Positions 15,719 through 23,911 of a stretch of 64,000 bases of DNA are shown here, in pieces (position 1 is the first letter of the stretch; each line of letters opens with the position of its first letter). Position numbers and translations under genes: made by a program. The stretch comes from JBLEFH01 sp047345645 (lineage in GTDB: Bacteria; Pseudomonadota; Alphaproteobacteria; Rhodobacterales; Rhodobacteraceae): assembly GCA_047345645.1 (NCBI GenBank), contig JBLEFH010000003.1; one strand, 5' to 3'. The notes beneath the pieces are model-generated. The model was not told the origin of the DNA and ran no database searches. It saw only the letters and a list, made by a program, of their open reading frames with translations.

Positions 15719-17233
15719 ATGCAAAAGAGACGAGCGCCGGAGCTTGACCGGCTGAAAGACAAAGCGCTGATGCGCGAATTTGCCTATGTGGATGGCGAGT
15801 GGCGTGCGGCGCAGAACGGGGCGACGGTCGATGTGACCAACCCCGCCAATGGCGACTGGCTGGGATCGGTGCCGCAATTCTCCGGCACGGAGTCGCGGGC
15901 CGCGGTCGATGCGGCCGAGGCGGCGTTTCGCGGGTGGGACGACACGCTCCCCCAGGAACGCGCCGAGATCCTGCGCCGCTGGCGCAACCTCATGCACGAC
16001 CACCGCGAGGATCTGGCGCTCATCATGACGCTGGAACAGGGCAAGCCCATCTCCGAATGTCGCGGCGAGATCGACTATGCCGCCGTCTTTCTGGAGTTCT
16101 ATGCCGAGGAAGCCAAGCGCGCGAATATCGAGGGCATCACCTCACATCTGCGCAATGCCGAGGTCGAGCTGTGGCGCGAGCCTTGCGGGGTCGCCGCGCT
16201 GATCACGCCGTGGAATTTCCCTTCGGCCATGATCACCCGCAAAGCGGCGGCGGCGCTGGCGGCGGGCTGCGTCTGCGTGGTGCATCCCTCGAAGGAAACG
16301 CCCTTCTCCGCCCTTGCGCTGGCGGAACTTGCCGAACGCGCCGGTGTGCCGAAAGGCGTCTTCAACGTCGTGACCGGCCAGCCCGCCGAGGTGGTCGAGC
16401 CGTGGACGGCGGACCCGCGCGTGCGCGTGCTGTCCTTTACCGGCTCGACGGAAATCGGGCGGCTGCTCTATCAGCAATCCGCGCCGACCATCAAACGGCT
16501 CATCATGGAGCTTGGCGGCCACGCGCCCTTCATCGTGTTCGACGATGCGGATATGGACCGCGCCATCGACAGCGCGATTGCGGCGAAATTCGCGACCACC
16601 GGGCAGGACTGCCTCGGCGCGAACCGCTTTTACGTCCATCGCAGCGTCTATGACGATTTCTGCCAGCGCTTCACCGAGGCGACCGAGGCGCTGACCCTCG
16701 CGCCCGGTATCGAGGACAAGGATCTCGGCCCGCTGATGAACGCCAATGCGGTGCAGAAACAAAAGGATCATGTCGCCGATGCGCTGGAGAAAGGCGCGGT
16801 GCTTTTGACTGGCGGCGAGGTGGACGCGCAAGGCCCGCTGTTTTTCCAGCCGACTGTGCTGAAAGACGTGCCGGAAAACGCCTCGATCCTGTCGGAAGAA
16901 ACCTTCGGCCCGGTCGCCCCGATCCTGCCCTTTGACGATGAGGACGAGGTGATCGCCAAGGCCAATGCGACGGAATACGGCCTCATCGCCTATTTCCACA
17001 CCTCCGACGCGGCGCGGATCTACCGCATCACGCGGGCGCTCGAATACGGCATGGTCGCGGTCAACCGCACCAAGGTCACCGGCGCGCCGATCCCCTTCGG
17101 GGGCATGAAACAATCGGGTCTCGGGCGCGAAGGCGCACGGCAGGGGCTCGAAGCTTTTACCGATATCAAATATGTCTGCCGGAATTATGACCGCGCATCG
17201 AAAAACAAGGAAGGACGCTATGCTGACCAATGA
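15719..17233 (+). CDS. NAD(P)-dependent semialdehyde dehydrogenase (ssd/DoeC-like)
   Basis: The 504-residue ALDH has PWNFPSAM, GSTEIGR and the catalytic Glu in MELGGHAPF. The catalytic Cys is in TGQDCLGANRF, an unusual Asp where most relatives have Thr, Val or Ile. Overall it is closest to succinate-semialdehyde dehydrogenases. In ectoine clusters the ssd gene product is thought to oxidise aspartate beta-semialdehyde to aspartate (DoeC role). AGAGGAGG precedes the ATG at 15719. It overlaps the aminotransferase gene by 14 bp. Confidence 0.88.
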   Translation: MQKRRAPELDRLKDKALMREFAYVDGEWRAAQNGATVDVTNPANGDWLGSVPQFSGTESRAAVDAAEAAFRGWDDTLPQERAEILRRWRNLMHDHREDLALIMTLEQGKPISECRGEIDYAAVFLEFYAEEAKRANIEGITSHLRNAEVELWREPCGVAALITPWNFPSAMITRKAAAALAAGCVCVVHPSKETPFSALALAELAERAGVPKGVFNVVTGQPAEVVEPWTADPRVRVLSFTGSTEIGRLLYQQSAPTIKRLIMELGGHAPFIVFDDADMDRAIDSAIAAKFATTGQDCLGANRFYVHRSVYDDFCQRFTEATEALTLAPGIEDKDLGPLMNANAVQKQKDHVADALEKGAVLLTGGEVDAQGPLFFQPTVLKDVPENASILSEETFGPVAPILPFDDEDEVIAKANATEYGLIAYFHTSDAARIYRITRALEYGMVAVNRTKVTGAPIPFGGMKQSGLGREGARQGLEAFTDIKYVCRNYDRASKNKEGRYADQ

Positions 17234-18590
17234 CCAACTGTCCCAGTGGGACCGAGAGAATTTCATGCACCCCTCGACCCATCTGGCGCAATTCGTGCGC
17301 GGCGATATGGGGAACCGGATCGTGACCGGCGGGGACGGCGTCTTTATCGAGGATCGCGAGGGCAACCGCCTGCTCGATGCTTTTGCGGGGCTCTACTGCG
17401 TCAATGTCGGCTATGGGCGGCAGGAGGTGGCCGACGCGGTCGCCAAACAGGCCAAGGAGCTGGCCTATTACCACGCCTATGTCGGCCACGGAACCGAGGC
17501 CGCGATTACCCTGTCGAAAATGATCCTCGACCGCGCGCCGGAGCATATGAGCCATGTCTATTACGGTCTCTCGGGGTCCGACGCGAATGAGACCAACATC
17601 AAAATGGTCTGGTATTACAACAACATCCTTGGCCGCCCGAATAAGAAGAAGATCATTTCGCGCTGGCGCGGCTATCACGGCTCGGGCCTGATGTCCGGCT
17701 CGCTGACGGGTCTGCACGCCTTCCACCAGAAATTCGATCTGCCGATGGAGGCGGTGATCCACACCGACGCGCCTTATTACTACCGCCGCGAGGATGAGAG
17801 CCTGTCCGAAGCCGAGTTCGTCCAGCAATGCGCCAAGAACCTCGATGCGCTGATTGAGAAGGAAGGCGCGGAGAATATCGCCGCCATGATCGGCGAACCG
17901 GCGCTCGGCACGGGCGGTCTTGTCCCGCCGCCGCCGGGCTATTGGGAGGCGATTCAGGAGGTGCTGACCAAGCATGATATCCTGCTCATCGCCGATGAGG
18001 TCGTGACCGGCTTTGGCCGCCTCGGCTCCATGTTCGGCTCGGCGCATTATGGCATGACCCCCGATATCATCACCATCGCCAAGGGTCTCACCTCAGCCTA
18101 TGCGCCGCTCTCCGGCTCGATCTTCTCCGAAAAAATGGTCGATGTGCTGATGAAAGGCACCGACGAATTCGGCGCGATCGGCCATGGCTGGACCTACTCC
18201 GCCCACCCGATCGGCGCGGCGGCGGGCGTCGCCAACCTCAAGCTGGTCGATGAACTGAACCTTGTGAAAAACGCAGGCAAAACCGGCGCTTACCTCAAGC
18301 AGAAGATGGTCGAGGCCTTCGGTGATCACCCCAATGTCGGCGAGATCCGCGGCGAGGGCCTCTTGATCGCGGTCGAACTTGTGGAAAACCGCAATCCGCG
18401 CACCTTCTTCGATCAGCCTATGGCGAAGGCGGGCGCTGTCAATGCGGCGCTCCTCAAGCGCAAGGTCATCTCCCGCGCCATGCCGCAGGGCGACATCCTC
18501 GGCTTCGCGCCGCCGCTCTGCATCAATGAGGCCGAGTGCGACCAGATCGTCACCGCCATGTCGGGCGCGCTCGACGAGGTCTTCGGCTAA
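17220..18590 (+). CDS. class III aminotransferase (candidate diaminobutyrate transaminase of ectoine pathway)
   Basis: This fold-type I PLP enzyme of 456 residues has the cofactor Asp in LLIADEVVTGFGR and the PLP lysine in ITIAKGLTSAYAPL. SGSDANETNIKMVWYYNN is typical of the Roseobacter aspartate-aminotransferase-like subgroup. In ectoine clusters the atf gene product (DoeD role) turns 2,4-diaminobutyrate into aspartate semialdehyde, the substrate of the co-transcribed dehydrogenase. GGAAGGA precedes ATG 17220. A strong terminator follows the gene. Other omega-amine donors are possible. Confidence 0.85.
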   Translation: MLTNDQLSQWDRENFMHPSTHLAQFVRGDMGNRIVTGGDGVFIEDREGNRLLDAFAGLYCVNVGYGRQEVADAVAKQAKELAYYHAYVGHGTEAAITLSKMILDRAPEHMSHVYYGLSGSDANETNIKMVWYYNNILGRPNKKKIISRWRGYHGSGLMSGSLTGLHAFHQKFDLPMEAVIHTDAPYYYRREDESLSEAEFVQQCAKNLDALIEKEGAENIAAMIGEPALGTGGLVPPPPGYWEAIQEVLTKHDILLIADEVVTGFGRLGSMFGSAHYGMTPDIITIAKGLTSAYAPLSGSIFSEKMVDVLMKGTDEFGAIGHGWTYSAHPIGAAAGVANLKLVDELNLVKNAGKTGAYLKQKMVEAFGDHPNVGEIRGEGLLIAVELVENRNPRTFFDQPMAKAGAVNAALLKRKVISRAMPQGDILGFAPPLCINEAECDQIVTAMSGALDEVFG

Positions 18591-18606
18591 CCCCGCCTCA
18601 CCATCC

Positions 18607-18642
18607 CCCTGCCCCCGTTACCGAACCGGGGCAGGGTTTTTT
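18607..18642 (+). terminator. intrinsic terminator after aminotransferase
   Basis: CCCTGCCCC (18607-18615) pairs with GGGGCAGGG (18628-18636) across a 12-nt loop, followed by six T. It ends the ssd-aminotransferase transcript and separates it from the next TRAP operon. Confidence 0.9.
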
Positions 18643-18733
18643 AAGCCGATTTCGCTCCCTTTCTTGACCGAACCGGGCCGCCGCGTCATACCGAACCAAC
18701 CGCGGCACAAGAGGCCGCGTAAGGGAGGACAGA

Positions 18734-19345
18734 ATGGGCGCACTGATCGCGCTGTCACGGGTCATCGACCGCGTGACTTTACTTGTTGGAAAGGCCGTAT
18801 CCTGGCTGATCCTGGTCGCGGTGCTCGTCAGCGCCACAAATGCGGTGATCCGCAAGGTCTTCGACACCTCCTCAAATGCGTGGCTGGAGATGCAATGGTA
18901 TCTCTTCGGCGCGGCCTTCCTCGGCGCCGCCGCCTATACGCTGCAACAGAACGAACATATCCGCATCGATATCGTCTATGGCCGCTGGTCGCGCCGCACC
19001 CAGCACTGGATAGACCTGTTCGGCCACCTCTTCTTCCTCATGCCTTTCGTCATCATCACGCTCTGGCTCGCCTGGCCCTATTTCATGCGCAGTTTCAACA
19101 GTGGCGAGATGTCGAACAACGCCGGCGGGCTGATCCTCTGGCCGTCGAAACTGCTGGTCGTCCTCGGCTTCGGCCTGCTCTTCGCCCAAGGCATTTCCGA
19201 AATCATCAAGAAAATCGCGGTGATGCGCGGCGATATCGAAGACCCCCACCCGTTCCACGGCCCCGATGATCCGCAAATGGAAGGCCATGGCGGCATCGGC
19301 ATGGACAGCCTCAAAGATCCGAACCGGGATTGGGAGCAGAACTGA
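18734..19345 (+). CDS. TRAP transporter small permease (DctQ type)
   Basis: This 203-residue, four-TM small permease has SSNAWLEMQWYLFGAAFLGAAAYTLQQNEHIRIDIVYG, typical of the larger-DctQ branch (TakQ-like). A GGGAGGA site precedes the ATG. The stop overlaps the start of the large permease (TGATG). The matching Tat-exported receptor is probably the minus-strand gene at 22627, with an acyltransferase gene lying between. Confidence 0.92.
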   Translation: MGALIALSRVIDRVTLLVGKAVSWLILVAVLVSATNAVIRKVFDTSSNAWLEMQWYLFGAAFLGAAAYTLQQNEHIRIDIVYGRWSRRTQHWIDLFGHLFFLMPFVIITLWLAWPYFMRSFNSGEMSNNAGGLILWPSKLLVVLGFGLLFAQGISEIIKKIAVMRGDIEDPHPFHGPDDPQMEGHGGIGMDSLKDPNRDWEQN

Positions 19346-21336
19346 TGCTGGAATTTATCGCTCTCAACCTCGCGCCGATCATGTTCGCCTCGCTGGTGAT
19401 CTTCCTCTTGATCGGCTACCCGGTGGCCTTCTCCCTCGCCGCCAACGGTCTTCTCTTCTACATTATCGGCGTGCTGCTGACCCCCTATGCGGACGGCGCC
19501 ATCAATATCGGCTGGAACCTTCTCAACGCCTGGCCCGCGCGAACCTACGGCGTCATGTCGAATGAAACGCTGCTCGCCGTGCCTTTCTTTACCTTTATGG
19601 GCATCGTGCTGGAACGCTCCGGCATGGCCGAAGACCTGCTCGACACCATCGGCCAGCTTTTCGGCCCGGTGCGCGGCGGTCTGGCCTATGCGGTGATCGT
19701 CGTCGGCGCGCTGCTTGCCGCCACCACCGGCGTCGTCGCCGCCTCCGTCATCGCTATGGGCCTGATCTCCCTGCCCATCATGCTGCGCTACAATTATGAC
19801 CGCAGCATCGCCACCGGCGTCATCACCGCCTCCGGCACACTGGCCCAAGTCATCCCGCCCTCGCTCGTCCTCATCGTTCTGGCGGACCAGCTTGGCCGCT
19901 CCGTGGGCGATATGTATAAGGGCGCGCTGCTGCCGGGCCTGATCCTCGTCGGCATGTATATGGCCTATGTGCTGGTGATCTCGATCCTGCGCCCCAAAGC
20001 CATGCCCGCCCTGCCGCCCGAAGAACGGCGGCTCGGCTCCGGGCTCCTCTCGCTGATCATCTCGCTCGCGCTCGGCTTCGCAATCTTCTGGCTCGCCCGT
20101 CGTCATTTCGGGCAAACCAATCCCGAAGACGCGCCGATCATTGCCGCCGGTCTCGCCGTGCTGATCCTCTATGGCGCGGCCCTTGCGGATAAATACTTCA
20201 AACTCAACGTAATGAGCCGCCTCACCCAAGAGGTCATCATCGTGCTGATCCCGCCGCTGGCGCTGATCTTCCTCGTCCTCGGCACCATCTTCCTCGGCGT
20301 GGCCACCCCGACCGAGGGCGGCGCCATGGGGGCCGTCGGCGCGCTCATCATCGCCGCCGCCAAACGCCGGCTGAACCTGCAAATGCTGACCTCGGCGCTC
20401 GACAGCACGACCAAACTTTCGGCCTTCGTGATGTTCATCCTGATCGGCAGCCGCGTCTTTGCGCTGACCTTCTATGGCCTGAACGGGCACCAATGGGTCG
20501 AGCATCTGCTGACCAGCCTGCCGGGCGGCGAATGGGGTTTCCTCATCGTGGTCTCGCTGCTGATCTTCGTGCTCGGCTTCTTCCTCGATTTCTTCGAACT
20601 GGCCTTCATCCTCGTCCCGCTTCTCGCCCCCGCGGCGGAAACCCTCGGGATCGACCTGATCTGGTTCGGCGTGATCCTTGGCCTCAACATGCAGACGAGC
20701 TTCCTCACCCCGCCCTTCGGCTTCGCGCTCTTCTACCTGCGCTCCGTCGCGGCCCGTGTGCCTTATCTCGACCGCATCACCGGCCAGAAAATCGACGAGG
20801 TGAAAACCGGCGAGATCTATAAGGGCTCGATCCCCTTCATCTGCATTCAGGTGTCGATGATCGCGATCGTGATGCTCTTCCCCGGCCTCGTCATGCACTA
20901 CAAAGGCGCGCCGGTGGACACGTCCAATGTCGAATTCACGGTCCCCGATTTCGGCTCGTCCGGCAGCGGCGGCTCTTCGGGCGGTCTCGGCGGCTTCGGC
21001 GGCATGTCCCTCGACGGCGCCCCCAGCTTCGGCGGCGCCCCCGCAGGCGGATCAACAGGCAGCGAGGCCCCCGCCGCCGGCGGAATGGACCTCAGCCAGC
21101 CCCCCAGCTTCGGCACCCCCGCCCCGGCGGAGGACGCACCCGAAGCCCCCGCCGCGCCCGACCTCTCGTCCCCGCCGGACTTCGGCACCCCTGCCCCGGC
21201 AGAAGACGCAGCCCCCAGCACACCTGACCTCTCCACCCCGCCCGATTTCGGCGGCGCGGAGCCAGCGGAGGACCCCGCAGAACCAGAGGCCGAGGCCCCC
21301 AACATGGACCTCAGCCAACCGCCGAGTTTCAACTGA
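19345..21336 (+). CDS. TRAP large permease (DctM/TakM type) with Pro/Ala-rich repetitive tail
   Basis: The 663-residue protein has a membrane domain with about 13-14 helices up to residue 520 or so. Landmarks are VPFFTFMGIVLERSGMAEDLL, ASGTLAQVIPPSLVLIVLADQ and FLTPPFGFALFYLRS. A cytoplasmic or periplasmic tail of about 140 residues follows: first Gly/Ser-rich, then Pro/Ala/Glu-rich with four copies of DLS(Q/S/T)PP(S/D)F. I chose ATG 19345 over the frame-open 19330 because of the TGATG coupling. TakM-type permeases transport 2-oxoacids or related carboxylates; the ligand here is unknown. The tail is not part of the family core. Confidence 0.92.
   Translation: MLEFIALNLAPIMFASLVIFLLIGYPVAFSLAANGLLFYIIGVLLTPYADGAINIGWNLLNAWPARTYGVMSNETLLAVPFFTFMGIVLERSGMAEDLLDTIGQLFGPVRGGLAYAVIVVGALLAATTGVVAASVIAMGLISLPIMLRYNYDRSIATGVITASGTLAQVIPPSLVLIVLADQLGRSVGDMYKGALLPGLILVGMYMAYVLVISILRPKAMPALPPEERRLGSGLLSLIISLALGFAIFWLARRHFGQTNPEDAPIIAAGLAVLILYGAALADKYFKLNVMSRLTQEVIIVLIPPLALIFLVLGTIFLGVATPTEGGAMGAVGALIIAAAKRRLNLQMLTSALDSTTKLSAFVMFILIGSRVFALTFYGLNGHQWVEHLLTSLPGGEWGFLIVVSLLIFVLGFFLDFFELAFILVPLLAPAAETLGIDLIWFGVILGLNMQTSFLTPPFGFALFYLRSVAARVPYLDRITGQKIDEVKTGEIYKGSIPFICIQVSMIAIVMLFPGLVMHYKGAPVDTSNVEFTVPDFGSSGSGGSSGGLGGFGGMSLDGAPSFGGAPAGGSTGSEAPAAGGMDLSQPPSFGTPAPAEDAPEAPAAPDLSSPPDFGTPAPAEDAAPSTPDLSTPPDFGGAEPAEDPAEPEAEAPNMDLSQPPSFN
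21088..21330 (+). repeat. four DLSxPPxF repeats in DctM tail
   Basis: Codons for DLSQPPSF, DLSSPPDF, DLSTPPDF and DLSQPPSF begin at 21088, 21160, 21226 and 21307 (spacing 72, 66 and 81 nt). The first three units are followed by FG, and GTPAPAED links the first two to the next unit. The last copy ends the protein. Codons differ between copies, so the repeat is old or selected at protein level. Confidence 0.9.
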
Positions 21337-21339
21337 TCT

Positions 21340-22449
21340 TTACCGGCTCTCTGCCCGCCGTCTGCGCAGGAAAGAGCCGGTAAATCCCCAGCGCCCGTTG
21401 TAAAGGAATTTCAGCAGCGGCACGCGCTCAATCACGGCGAAATGCAGCGCAAAACTGAGCGCAAGCGCGATGGCAACCGAAGCGAAGTAATAAATGATCC
21501 CGCGCTCCATTCCGATGCGGACGGTCCCATAGGCCAGAAGCGCAAGGATAGGGTAATGGAACAGATAGACCGTGTAGATCGACCGGCTCACGCCCCGGGA
21601 AATCGGCCCGTCCCAATTGGCAAAGCGCCGGAAGAAGGCGAGGAGTTGCAGTGTACCGATCATGTTCAGAGCACCTTTGAAGGCATAAGTCACCGCATAG
21701 GGAACGTCGCCGCGGGTCAAGAGGTGGACCCCCAGTAGCAAAACCCAAAGCAATATAAGCCGCCAGTCGATGATCAGCAGTTTTTCAAAATTCTTGAAGC
21801 AAAGCCAGCTCATCGCCCCTAGAAGGAAAAACGGCAAGTGATGGACAATGATGACTGCCGTATTGTCGATCTGGGCATCCAAATCCGCAGTCTGGACGAG
21901 AAAATGCAGAACACCGCATAGCAGGGCAATGGACGCGACAAACCCGACCTGCCCCCAAAACAACCTGTGGCGATCATAATAGGTCGCTAGGCGGCCTGCT
22001 AACTGACGCGCTTGCATCATCTCCACCACAACTGCGGCGAGCGGGATATAAATTAAGAGCGCAAGAAGAAACCACAAATGTGAAAAAACATTTTCGTATT
22101 GGAATGTGTAGGTTCCAATCAGGGTGTCGAGAAAACCTTCCGAGCGTTCAGGATAGGCTTTCACCGCATTCGTCGCCCATTTCAGAACGGGAACAATTGT
22201 CAGAAACCCGGCGATAAGCGGCACGCCAATCGCTACCGCGCGTCGACGCAGGATGGCTGCAAGGCCCCGCTTTTCCAATACCACTGAAAATAGAAGCCCC
22301 GACACAAAGAAAAATGCTGCCATCCGGAACGCCCAAGAGGTTTGCCAGACCATTTTCGAGGCCACATTCGGCGCAAATTGATGCGCGTGAAAAAAAACGC
22401 CGAAGATCATCGCGAAGCTGCGAAGCGTGTCGAAATACAAAATACGCAC
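21340..22449 (-). CDS. acyltransferase family 3 membrane protein
   Basis: This 369-residue integral membrane O-acyltransferase has about ten hydrophobic helices. The early His of the family is in FGVFFHAHQF and the late motif is VYLFHYPILALL. Such proteins acylate glycans or lipids at the inner membrane. Base composition is visibly more A+T rich than the flanking TRAP genes and codon use is less biased. It sits between a large permease gene and its likely receptor gene, so it may be an insertion acquired by transfer. No Shine-Dalgarno stands out. Substrate unknown. Confidence 0.85.
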   Translation of the reverse strand: MRILYFDTLRSFAMIFGVFFHAHQFAPNVASKMVWQTSWAFRMAAFFFVSGLLFSVVLEKRGLAAILRRRAVAIGVPLIAGFLTIVPVLKWATNAVKAYPERSEGFLDTLIGTYTFQYENVFSHLWFLLALLIYIPLAAVVVEMMQARQLAGRLATYYDRHRLFWGQVGFVASIALLCGVLHFLVQTADLDAQIDNTAVIIVHHLPFFLLGAMSWLCFKNFEKLLIIDWRLILLWVLLLGVHLLTRGDVPYAVTYAFKGALNMIGTLQLLAFFRRFANWDGPISRGVSRSIYTVYLFHYPILALLAYGTVRIGMERGIIYYFASVAIALALSFALHFAVIERVPLLKFLYNGRWGFTGSFLRRRRAESR

Positions 22450-22575
22450 AGAAATACCCCTAAAATCCTGACGGCATAAGGTAAAAGGTAAAAATCAACC
22501 CGTACAATCCATCGATGATTAAATTTTTGTAAAAATTCTAAGACTTTTGAATGGCTCCCGCCGTTCACCAGACAC

Positions 22576-22604
22576 AAAAAAACCGGGGCGTTGCCACCCC
22601 GGTT
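22576..22604 (-). terminator. intrinsic terminator after Tat-type TRAP receptor gene
   Basis: Reading the minus strand, AACCGGGG (22604-22597) pairs with CCCCGGTT (22588-22581), followed by a run of T. It lies 22 bp past the stop codon of the receptor gene. Confidence 0.88.
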
Positions 22605-22626
22605 TCCATTCACACAACCTCAGAAA

Positions 22627-23733
22627 TCAGAGATTTCCGCCACGCTGTTGCAGCATCATGAAGGTGTCGAAATTGTATTCCGACGTCTGCGCGTAGAGGT
22701 AATAGTCGTTGCGGAATTCCTTGATGTTCTCCCAGATCCGCTTGAAGAACTCGTTCTCCGCCGTCATCTCGTCATAGACCTCATTGGCCGCCGCGTAGCA
22801 GGCCTCCAGGATCTCCGGGCTGAAAGGACGCAGTTGCGCGCCGCCGGCCACAAGCTCCTTGAGCGCGGTCGGGTTGCGCCAGTCATATTCCGAGAGCATG
22901 TCGACATTCGCCGCTTGCGCCGCGGTGCGCAGGAGCGATTTGTAGTTGTCGGGCAGCTCTTCGAATTGCGCCTGGCTGAAGAGGAAGTGGACCGTCGGGC
23001 CGCCTTCCCACCAACCGGGATAGTAGTAATAGGGCGCCACTTTCTGGAAACCGAGCTTGGCGTCGTCATAGGGACCGACCCATTCCGCCGCGTCGATCGT
23101 GCCTTTCTCCAGCGCCGGATAAACATCCCCGCCCGCAAGCTGCTGCGGCACCGCGCCGAGACGCTCCAGCACCCGGCCCGCGAAGCCGCCGACGCGGATC
23201 TTGAGCCCGCTCAGATCCTCGACGCTGTTGATTTCCTCGCGGAACCAGCCGCCCATCTGCACGCCGGTATTGCCGCCCGGCAGGCCGTAAAGCCCCTGCT
23301 CGGCAAGGAATTCATTGTAAAGGTCGATCCCGCCGCCATGGTAATGCCACGCATTCATCGCGCGCGCGTTCAGCGAGAACGGCACCGCCGCGCCAAGCGC
23401 CCAGGTCGGATCTTTCCCCCAGTTGTAATAGCCCACCGTGTGACAGGCTTCGACCGTCCCGTCGATCACCGCATCCGTGGCTTGCAGACCGCCGACGATC
23501 TCGCCCGCCGGAAACACCTGAATGTTGAATTGCCCGCCCGTGGCTTCGGACACCATCTGCGACAGCACTTCCGCGCCGCCATAAATCGTGTCGAGCGATT
23601 TGGGGAATGACGAGGTCAAACGCCAGGTCACACTCGGGTTTTCCTGCGCAATCGCAGGCGCGGCGAGGGTGGTGGCTCCGGCCGCACCGGCGGCCCCCAT
23701 CCCGGCCTTAGTCAAAAAAGAACGACGATCCAT
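22627..23733 (-). CDS. Tat-exported TRAP substrate-binding protein (TakP-like)
   Basis: The 368-residue receptor opens with DRRSFLTKAGMG, a twin-arginine motif, then a weakly hydrophobic h-region and APAIAQ cleavage site. Body motifs such as FPKSLDTIYGG, AVIDGTVEACHTVGYYNWGKDP, LSGLKIRVGGFAGRVLERLG and EWVGPYDDAKLGF match the TakP subgroup, which bind 2-oxoacids or lactate. Tat export usually means the ligand or a metal is bound in the fold. GGGAGG precedes the ATG. Its partner permeases are probably at 18734-21336, in convergent orientation. Confidence 0.92.
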   Translation of the reverse strand: MDRRSFLTKAGMGAAGAAGATTLAAPAIAQENPSVTWRLTSSFPKSLDTIYGGAEVLSQMVSEATGGQFNIQVFPAGEIVGGLQATDAVIDGTVEACHTVGYYNWGKDPTWALGAAVPFSLNARAMNAWHYHGGGIDLYNEFLAEQGLYGLPGGNTGVQMGGWFREEINSVEDLSGLKIRVGGFAGRVLERLGAVPQQLAGGDVYPALEKGTIDAAEWVGPYDDAKLGFQKVAPYYYYPGWWEGGPTVHFLFSQAQFEELPDNYKSLLRTAAQAANVDMLSEYDWRNPTALKELVAGGAQLRPFSPEILEACYAAANEVYDEMTAENEFFKRIWENIKEFRNDYYLYAQTSEYNFDTFMMLQQRGGNL

Positions 23734-23846
23734 TTCATACCTCCCATGGTCTCATTGATCGCGGCGGGCGGTCGCACCGCCCCGCACCGGGATACATTTG
23801 CATCCCGCGCCGCGCCTGTCCACGCTCTCGTGACCGCAGCGTCACG

Positions 23847-23882
23847 AAAAAACGCCGCATCCTTTGCGGGATACGGCGTTTT
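23847..23882 (-). terminator. intrinsic terminator after third TRAP operon
   Basis: On the minus strand AAACGCCGTATCC pairs with GGATGCGGCGTTT (one G-T wobble) across CGCAAA, followed by a T run. It lies 30-65 bp downstream of the receptor gene stop at 23912. Confidence 0.85.
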
Positions 23883-23911
23883 CATCGGGCTTTTCTGAAC
23901 GTGGTGAAGGA

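Noticed and set aside
19078..20898. 606-residue minus-strand open frame opposite the TRAP permease
   Set aside because: Composition is dominated by Asp, Glu, Arg, His and Gly, the usual antisense of GC-rich membrane-protein codons; no start site or domain, and the plus strand encodes clear DctQ/DctM.
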